This document shows, one piece after another, positions 24,401-34,552 of a DNA stretch of 64,000 nucleotides; within the stretch, counting starts at the first letter, position 1, and every line of letters starts with the position of its first letter. Both the position numbers and the translations under genes were made by a program. Origin of the DNA: Macquaria australasica (lineage: Eukaryota > Chordata > Actinopteri > Centrarchiformes > Percichthyidae); NCBI GenBank assembly GCA_005408345.1, contig SEMN01000063.1:1240001-1304000 (forward strand), in the 5' to 3' direction. Below the pieces are notes generated by a model. It searched no databases. It was not told where the DNA came from and saw only the letters and a program-made list of their open reading frames with translations.

Positions 24401-27400
24401 CACAAGACACATCACAACCTATGAGCCAGACGTTTTTCTGGAAAAACCCCACCTGTCAAAAGGTATTAAACTTCATGAACTGGTTCTAGAGTGCCTTTTT
24501 TATTGTTATACCAGACTAATAAAGCAGAAATGTATTTATATGACAGAGAGTTCATTACACTCAAACACGCCTTACCAGCACCAGCAGACTAACATTAAAT
24601 TGATCTCAGCAGCCACCCAGACCCTTGTTAGTATCAGAGGCTTTTTCCCTGAGGCAAAACTCACACAGACATAGAGCGAGTCCACATCAAAGCAAACCAT
24701 GAGAGCGCGCCTCTAGTATGCATCTCGGAGAGCAGCACTCTGGGCTACATTTCACTTTCAGCATGTCGGTGTGGGCGGTTTAAGCTTCTGTATACATGTA
24801 CAGATGAGGGTCTTGCTATGCTTGTATGTGTAAACCACTACAGTCAACAAAGAGGCTAATCCTCCAGGCGATACAGCTACTCTCAGATTTATGTGGGGGT
24901 GTACAGTATGTCTGGTATGTATTGTGTATACATGAAATAAATGTAAGCAACAGCAACCCTTGGTTGACTGTTCAAAGAGCATGGAGTTCAAGTATTGGAA
25001 TGAAAGCCAGAAGAGATAGTGTTTGTTTTGATGCAAAGACTCAGACTCAGAGGAGACTGCATTCTTAACCTCACACTGACAAGTCAAGACTGTGGAAATG
25101 GACTTTTTCATCTATCGGTAGATCTTAATCAGCTGAACAATGTCTGTTTAACCTGTTTAAGTGGCCGTGGTTGACTCTACGTGTTTATATGGGTCATTTG
25201 AATAAAACTGAAAGGCAAACTGACAAAAAGGGCAATTAATCTAGATTTTTGTTTCATTAACATACTTCCATGTGTGCCTGTTCAATATTAGGTAGGTTTC
25301 CTAATTTTCCCCTCATTCAAATGAATAAAAATGCAAAGGAAACACAGGTGTTGGTCTACCTCAGGTTTGCTGAGGCTTGAGGACACCAGGCACCCTGAGC
25401 CGACATCCAGGTCCCACTGCTTCCTGCCCTGGTTGTGAGGATCCAGAGCCGAGATCCGCCCATCCAGGGTACTGATGATCACAAGAGACCTGTGGAGAGA
25501 ACGCAAAGACTTTAACACTCTCTCCAATAAGGATTTGTGGACACTTATTGCAGCTTTACATACTAGCAAGGCTACACTCTTGGGCACCAATGTTGACAAG
25601 ACTGCCTTGCACTTGTCAAGGCGGCAGTCTCTGCAAGCTGTTTGGGTTTTTACATTTAAAAAAAAAAGTGTGTTGTCCTATCTTCCCAGTATGGGTTTAA
25701 GTTTAATGCCATCACAGACAAGACACTAAAGGGCGAAGAACTGTTAAGTGGTGGTGCAGATGTTCCCTCTCTAGTCCCCACCCTTGTTTAGCAATCAGGG
25801 TGACCTTCAACTGCAGCCAACAGCACACCTGTTCCAAGACAAACCCCATCCTGTCAGCTAGTTTGTTGATGTTGATTAAAGATGGGACAAATCCTGAGGA
25901 TTATTAGAGCTGGCCAGACACACCACACATAGCGACTTCTTTCTTTTGCCAATTTCATTTATATTTCAATTCCCACAGCAAAGGCAAACCATGTGAAAAC
26001 ATCAAATACGGACAATCACAAGGACTGTAAAGAGCTGGAGGTGAGTGAACTTTGTAATAAATGGACGGACGAACTGGATTAATAAACCATACTCAATCAC
26101 TCACAGCACATCACACTATTTCTCCATTAAGCTTTTTTTAATCTAACTTCTATCAGAGTCTAAAACTGATGTAGTCTCACAGAGCAGGCACACTAAAACC
26201 ACCTGGGACTGAATTTAATATCAGTCTCAAAATCAAATAAAAAACCAAAGCTGCCAGGCAGACGAGGTTGATTTCCTTTCTTCAAGTACGGAAAATAATT
26301 TGCTTTTATGTCCTCATTTTATAACGGTGGACTTCATTGTTATCTCCTTTTTGTCAGAAAATACACTTCAGGTATGGGAAGAGCGCACTGATGATGCTCT
26401 GAAACAGATGGTAACAGCGACAGTTAAGAGTACACAGGGGGATTTGACATGGTTCCTTTTCTCAGGCTTAAAACTGTTATTACTGCCATAAAATTAGGCT
26501 CATTTACATGTAAAACCTCAAATAAATGTTTTATGTGTCGACAAAGACAGTCTTTTATTCCGAGTCGATGGATTCGTTCAGTGACATTTCTGATTAGTCT
26601 TGGCTTTCTTCTGGGCTCTCCAACACTGGCAGAAAATTAGTGTTCACAAATATTGGAATCACTGCCCATGATGACAGCTCAGAGAAACACCATATCAGTG
26701 CTGTTAAGAAAACAACCAAACCCTTCAGAGACTCGTATAATTTCACTTTCACAGGTCTTTGTGAGTTTAAGCAGAGCATGGATGAAACCCCGTCTTAAGC
26801 CTGTTGGATATAATGAAAGAAGTTTGGCCATCACTGGCAAAAATTACTTTGAATCCTCAAAAATTGGATTTCATGTTATATTACAAGAAAGACACTAAAT
26901 TATTTAAATACTGAATACTGTTATCGCAAAATATAGTGGACGTATTTTCCACGTTTCCATTCAGAGCCATTGTTGGCAGAGACACAGTGAGCAGCTAAAA
27001 ATAAAATGCAGGGGGGGAATAAGATGCAGGGGGTGAAAGTGTTTCCCTTAGATGATGTATGGGATAAGGATTTCTCGCAGCACCAGTGCGCCTCACCTCT
27101 GAAAAAAGATTTTTAAAATTATTGTGGTGATGGATTATTACATTTTAGACCCCCCCCCCCAACTAATTCTGAAGCTCTGCCAAAAAGTTTACTTGGTGAG
27201 GGGTTTTCTCCATCAGTAGTAAAGTACAAATTCTCCTTATTCCTCTTTATGTGCCGACACAGCAAGATTTGGTAACAGTTCTTCTCTCTTTCGTCTAGTA
27301 ACTCCAGGCTAAAAACAGTCTGACTGACTTGAATTAATCGAGACACCCAGCCCCACCCTTTTGCCTAACTCTTAAAGGTTCTGCCGCATTGCTTGTCAAT

Positions 27401-30400
27401 CATGTCCTGAGCTCTGGCAGGGGCCACCTCCTGACTATTGATTTGTATCTGTCTGGAGGAGATGCTGTCAACGGGGCTTTTAGCTTTATTTAACCAGCGA
27501 GGGTCGGCTGAGCACACATGCGGTCTCTGAGCACCCACTGCTTCACATCCACACAGCTGGGACCCAAGCAGCTTTCCTCTGTTGGCCACTGGGGTATATG
27601 AGGTTTTAACTGGCTCCCTCGAGGGGCAACTAGACAGCAGTTGGCGAGGGAAGAGAGAGACAGTGTTACACTTTCCCAGCTCAGACTGAAAAAATTTGGA
27701 AATAAAGAAAAACACAGCTCTTCATCATCCATCATCTTTATTTGCACTGTGACAGTTGTCAACTAAGCTGAGTGTATTTAATATTGGCATCACCTCACCT
27801 GCACTATCCATCATTTAGACTGAGCAGGTGAATTACTATTGACCAGCTATAATCCCTTATTGATTTCACTTATCGAACACTTCAGTCACAAAGGAGCATG
27901 TTCAAGGATGTTTAAGCTTTAGGATAACTAAGACATGGATTGTTTCAGAGGGTGCAAATCAATTTTAGGAAGGTTTCTCTTATGTTTCACTGTAGTCAGT
28001 GGGAGTTACAACTGCTGCTCTGGACCAACTAGTTGTTTCAGCTCAACTGAAGCTGGAAGTTTGCATAAAAATGCAAATAGGATCGCTTAACAGTAATGAG
28101 CCATGTGTCTTTCAGCCCCATCAAAGGCAAGATTATCTCCCTAAATCTGCTCTTAGCATTATCAGCCTTGTCACTAGCACTGAAGTGTAGAGTACTAAGA
28201 ACAACATTGTTTTTCCACTCAGCCACCAATAAAAACAGAGCGCTAAAGCCCGCTCTCACCCTCTCGATTGGCTGCGACACCCTGCCAAAAATATTAGGCT
28301 GATTGGTTGTTGCTAAGCAGTCGGCACTCTGAGAGGGTGGAAGCTTTTGGCGGCCTTCCCTCGGCTGGCCCCGCCCCCTCCAAGTCATGCTGTGAATGTA
28401 GAAGGGAGGACGAAGTCACTGAGAGCATCGAGTTCAACTTCAGAGATGGAAAGAGGGTGAGCAAGAGATAGAAGAGAGGGAGATCAAAGGCTTCTGTGGA
28501 CTCTTTGTACTCCAGATAAAGGATAAGGAGTAGTAGAGAGGGGGGTTGGGATGGGGCGGGGGGGCGGGGCGGCACTTAACTCTACAACTTAGGTATCACG
28601 ATGGTAATGGTGAGAACGAGCAGCAGAGGAGAAGGCTACAAAAATAGTACAAAACCGAACAATAAAAACAGCTCCAACAAAACAAACAGCCCTGCTGTAT
28701 CAGTTAGAACTCAGGGCAATTTATTTTCCACGTCTGAGCCCCGAGACACCGCCGCTCTGCTCGTCACCAAAGGGATAAGATGTAGCCTGTGGGGCTGCTG
28801 CTGCCGACTGTGGCACATGCAGGTGGCGGAGACACTGAAGAAGACGTTGGAATGGAGAATGGAGAAGGAGAAAGAATGAGAGTTAGTGAGGCTGCCAACA
28901 GACTGAGGGTTGTTAGCGTCCTCGCCTGTAATGCTGTCAAAGTGTCATAATAGTGCAGGGGGCTTCTTCAATCACAAAGCGTATGGCGGAGCAGGGAGCC
29001 AATTAGCCGCACTCTCACCAGTCTCTCTGCTCCTCAGAGACGCTCAGCCTCAGTCTGCACACACACACACACTGGCGAAACCGAGCTGCTGGTAAACACT
29101 CCATTGAAAGAAACAACCAGGATGTTTACACAGGCCGAGTCTCCAAGGAGCGGGAGCTGCCGAGTCAGACCAATCGCAACAGCCTGCCACTTTGCAGCAG
29201 CCAATGGAAGCAGTGTTTTTCTCCTCCCTTAGCCAATGCGCGGGCAGATCTGTAGACTCCGAGCCAATGACAGGGCAGAACTGCCTGTAACCATGCAACA
29301 GACGAGCAGCCTGGATGCACGCTGGAGTGTGGAGTTCTGCTGCCGCACAGCTGCCACCCAGCCTGCCGTGCAGCCACCAAGAGGCAGAACAAAAATACGA
29401 GAGCATGGGGAGCACGTGGGGAGAAAGTTATGGATGCAGCTCTGAGCCGGCCGCACCCAGCACCACCAGCTGCACTAGAGTCAAGTGCATTCCTTTAAAC
29501 CGCGCACATTCTGATAGGTAATGCCACAGGAATGAGCCGAAGAGGGGGAAGGTTTTAAACATTTAATTTGAGATTATTTATTCAGAATCAGAATTAGACC
29601 GAAGTCCAGTTTTATCACAAATACGTAAAAACAATACCAGTAATCATCAAATACTTGAAGCCCTGAAGGCTAATACCAAACGTAGCAAGTTTTAAAATCT
29701 TTCAGAGCCCTTTAAATCTTTTAATTGTGGTAATCCCATAATTCAATGCAGGATATTTAAGGCTTAAGGACCTGCAGGCAGTTAGCACAACACAGCATGA
29801 AATCAGAACCCGGTCTTTTTCTTTGGCAAACATGAATAATATGCTCCCATGTGCCTAACAATGCCCAATATAAATGATCACTTACAATGACTAGATTAAA
29901 TGTCGACGTTCAAAAAGAAAACAAACTCCACCTCTGTAGGGTGTCACAAAGGTGACTGACATGGCAGCAATGTGCCACTAAGCCTAAAGAGACATTAATA
30001 ATCACAGATAATGCATTTAGACACAGCTTAATGTGACTTTAATGTTTATATAACTGTCCTCTAAACCTGTTAAATAAACAGGTGATCATTTTATTGTAAT
30101 GTCTTTGTCACAGCAGCAGTTGAAGCCTGATTAATGAGGACTTGAGTGACAGACCTGCGATGTGCAGTCTGCTTTAAAGATCGACCTCACATCCATCAGG
30201 GTCACTGCAGCAGACCACCGCAGCGGAGAGCAAAGGGTGTGGTTGTGTAAAAAAAAAGAAAAAAAAAAGAAAAAGAAAACTTCTAGAGCTAGCATAAAAA
30301 ATATAAAAAAAAACACACACACCATTTAAAAGCGTTGCCATCACCCTCTCCTGCATAAGTGTGCTCCCCTCTCCAACCAGTATCATCTCACACGTGGTAA

Positions 30401-31710
30401 AATCCAAACTGTATGGCGCCACGCTCCTGCCGGCTGATTGGCTGGGATGCAGCTCTGATCCGAGGATCTGATTCGTTGTTGCTAAGCAGTGAGGAGCCAT
30501 CGAGAGTGAAAACAAGACAGCATGGTCCTACTAACTACCAGCTAACTCCTTGTTTTCATCCTCCGCTCCCTCCCTTCCTCCCTCTCTCGGAGTATCCCAC
30601 CTTTTTGCCTCTGCCCCACCCATACTGCAGTGCTGCAGGATGGGTCCTGCCGACTTACCAAAATAGCCACCGACCTAATAAATTCACTTCGCTTGATAAT
30701 CATATTCAAAACTGGTATTGTTAAGCAATCACGGTTACTATTTCTGTCACTACACATAAAACAACCCACAAACATCTTGTCAAATGAGTCATAACCGCTT
30801 CTAAAACCCAGCCAGTGTTCATCAAGTGCTCAGAAAGTCAGGAAGTCAGTGACAGACACTAAAAGTCATTACATCCCAACATCAGCAACTGCTGGTCAGT
30901 TTTTAGGCAACTTCTGCACACTAAACAATAAGTTTACATTATTACAGAAAGCAATACCATAAGGAATAAGACATAAAATAGCACCAGACACGAATAAAAA
31001 CAGGGTTACATAAGGAAAAGGCAATGAGGATAAAACAGGTTAAAAGCGATTATATAAGCTTGTTTGAAGTGGCACTGAGTTTAGCAGTTTGAGTTATACA
31101 TTCAGACCTCTCCAGTGTAAAACAACTGCTGTGTTCGGACTGAGATTCAAGAACTGGGTTTAAAGTGCTCAATTAAAAACTTCCCAGAGGGAGTTCAATC
31201 ATCTTCATCTTGACCTGTTATTTTGGGGACAGTTGCTATTAATAAAACCCACAACATCTCCCTGGTTACAGAGAGCGGACTACTGAAACAAAGTAAGAGA
31301 AAAAAAAAAAAAAAAAACAAGGAAATGACCCCCCTCCCCCCCCCCCAAAAAAAACCTCCTCCTCCTCCGTTACCTAACTATAGCCAGACCCATGCGGCCA
31401 ACTCAAATTCTGAGCACTAGCCCGTCTCTCCGACGCAATTGGCCGACAAGTAGCCCGGCTTGGCGGATTGGCTGTTGCTAAGCAGTAGGCTGGTGGGAGC
31501 CAGCCAGCAAACACGGCGGCCCAGAAGAGCTGTTGCCACTACAGGGCCCTGAGGGGTGTGGGGGGTACAGAGGGAGGGGGGTGGAGGGGGGTAGCAGGTT
31601 CAAACAAAGCTGCTGTCCTCTCACCTCCAAGTGCTCCCTAAGGTGCTGGAGGCCCCGACAGAGCGCTCACTGGCGGAGGCATCAAACCTGGCAGTGCCAT
31701 CACATGCATG

Positions 31711-31749
<39 letters not shown>

Positions 31750-34519
31750 GTTGTAAACACCAAGTCTCCAGAGCAGAGTTTGTAACGTATAGATGGCAGC
31801 GTTAAAGGTGAGGTGACAGCCGTCAGCCGACACGACAGCAGCTCTCGTCACAAAGTGAAGGCCGGATCAAAGCGAACATCTAGAATATTTATAGATTACA
31901 GGATACAGGGCGGAGGAAGGAACGGGAATAAAAAAAAAAACTAAAAAAACGACAACTGCAACTGACAGAAACTTATAAATGTTGACATCTGAGCGTAGAC
32001 TGTTTTTCAAGCTGTCCCCATGAAATGTTTTCAAGAGTCTGTGCTTGAAGTGCACCACTCCAAAATCTAATTTAGAAGAAAATAAAACACAAAGACATCC
32101 AGGCTCTAAGAGTTACAGTATTGTCAACAAAGCACTCAAGTTACCAGTATCCTTCCAAAGTGGAATAAGTGGTTCATTGGTTTGAATTTTGTGTCATGAA
32201 CAAGGTCATGATTTTCTTTTTTCTTTTAATAGTGACTTCATTCAAGTTGTTTCTAGAGCCACAATGATCAAGGGTGTGTTAGCATTTATTATTGTCATAG
32301 GGTGGCACTTATCACATGAACTGCTCCGTTTGACTTGGAAAACAGCAGCAGCCGCAGGTAAAGCTTTGAAAGGTCACAGAAGGAAGTGGCGATGTGTTTT
32401 CAAAAGACTGACCTAATTAATGCCGGACTTAGAGACGATTACTTCCCAAAAAAGGGTTCAATTTTACTGTTTCACACTTAGTCATGGCTGGGTTCCCTCT
32501 CCATTTTTCCTATTTTACATCCAAGTTCATTACTTTGGATGTTTAAAATCTCTATACCATGATATGCTTTTTGTTTAGCAATATGTCTCGCATAAAGCAG
32601 TACTGTAAAGTGATACTTAAGAACAACAACTTGCTTAAAATGGTTTTTTGGTTTAAATTGGCCCACTTGAAGGCAAAAACACCTAAATCATGTTTCATTT
32701 CTTGTGACATTTGGAAATATCAACAGCAATTCTCTTGACAGATGGATGGAAACAGAGCATGGAGTCGAGTAGTATATATACTCAAGGGGTGACATTAAAA
32801 AGCAATGTGTATGTGTGAAGGTAAGGGAGAGAATTAGGGAAGGAGCAAGTGTAAGATAAGAGAGAGAGAGTAAATACGAGAGCGAGAGACAAAAGAGAAT
32901 AAATGCAAGGGAGAGACAGACCCAGGTCGTAGGAAAACCAAGTTCAAGTTCATTATTTTCTTATTTCAGGTAAATCTGAAATGTTTTCCATATTTGTTGT
33001 TGCTTTACAGACAGGCTTTTAAATGTATAATTCACCTGTTCATTCTTGCTGTATCTGCCTCACAAGCCACTTTGTTCATTCTTTATCTCACTGACTTCTA
33101 CATATCAGTATTACTGTTTGTGTTATTGTGATGGCGCGTAAATTCATACCTTGTGTGGCAGCCTTTTGAAAACTGGCAGAAATAAAACTTAGTTCAATGT
33201 TATTACACAATTAGACATGTACAAAAATGTTCTGTGAGAGCTCAATATCTCTACAATATTTCAGATGTAATAAATCAAAACAAAAAGAGACAAAGGAATA
33301 CTTTAAAAACTTACTTAATTAATACTATGGAAAATGTATTCTAAACATATTACCAAAAACGTGATTGATATATGACTCAAAGCCAATATGTAGTCGGACA
33401 AACTGAATATGGGAGGAAGATCATGAGAGAAAGAAAAGATAAAGTGGGAGATGCAAACTGTGACAAAGTGAGAAAGGAAGACAAACCGCAGCAGAAACCA
33501 ACAGAAAGTGACACACACAGCTAGGTATACTGTGCAGGAGTAGACGCTGGCACAGAAAGCGAGAAGGCAGGGTGTGACCAGCAGCAGGATGACACTCAGG
33601 AGTTCTTCTGCAGCAGCTGAGGTGCCTGGCTGGGGAATAGCAGGCTTCTATCAGAGCAAACTGCTCTGCTAATTACTTTCGATTTCCTCTTGATACTGTA
33701 CAGCCTTATCCTTGTTGAAGTCCTTCACCATGTGTTGCCCTTACACCAGAGTTATTTTGCCATCACTTTTATCCTGATAAGTTTGTGTCCTTGGTGGTGC
33801 ACTGGGTGTAAAACAGAGGCGTACACAAAGATTTTATTCTTGTAAGGACCATGTGAAAAGACTTTCTGTCCTGCGCAATTTTTCAAAATACTGTATACAA
33901 CAACTAACCACACTTATTCCTCTTGACTTGAGCTTCATGGGGCTGACTGCGCGGTGTGCTCAGTAGCTCCCTGTTGTGACAAAGCTGGGTTTGCATGGCA
34001 TCCCAAATAACAAGAATTAATATCCAATGCTTTGGGGGTTGTCAGAAAGCTTTTATGTCAGCCTAAAAATTAAAAAGGTTGACAGCAAATGGGAAACATG
34101 CTGCATTTTTACCACCAAGTAGATACAAGTTTTAATATTAAGGTAAGAAACAGCACCAAAAGCCTTTAAAAAAAGGTTTGTTTTCAATTTTATGACTGAC
34201 TTTAACCTAACTTTCTCTTGAAAAGCAGACAGCACATTTATAACACTACACAGAGAATAATTTAGTGAAGGACCCGATACGCTTCAACAAAGACAAGGCA
34301 CTGAAATAAGACTGACTCTAGAAGCTGTAACACAGTCAAAAGTATCTGTAATGGTCTTGGTAAAAAAAACACAAAAAAAAAAACAGAATAACATGGCAGA
34401 GAGAAGTAACATGAAGAACACACTGCGCCAAACATCTAAAGGTGGGCAAAACCTACTGTTTACCAAGGAAGACAAAATCAATGCCCTACCCACTGCACCA
34501 AGAACTGCATCTCACTTTG

Positions 34520-34552
<33 letters not shown>

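Larger units (their letters stand above)
17075..25359 (-). other. eif2ak3: eif2ak3 intron 2 (8.3 kb)
   Basis: This long intron contains a GTTAGC-rich degenerate repeat (17440-17710), an eroded LINE fragment (about 19640-20225), a 76-bp GT run, several CA runs, a G+C-richer candidate regulatory patch (about 20900-22120) and a complete hAT MITE (22791-23115). No coding exon is seen on either strand. The 158-codon plus-strand frame at 20246-20722 has no recognisable domain. Confidence 0.75.

Noticed and set aside
28267..31485. Reading the intron modules as MHC class II SXY (W-X-X2-Y) enhancers
   Set aside because: An X-like and a CCAAT element are present, but their relative orientation and spacing differ from SXY and no X2 CRE lies beside them.
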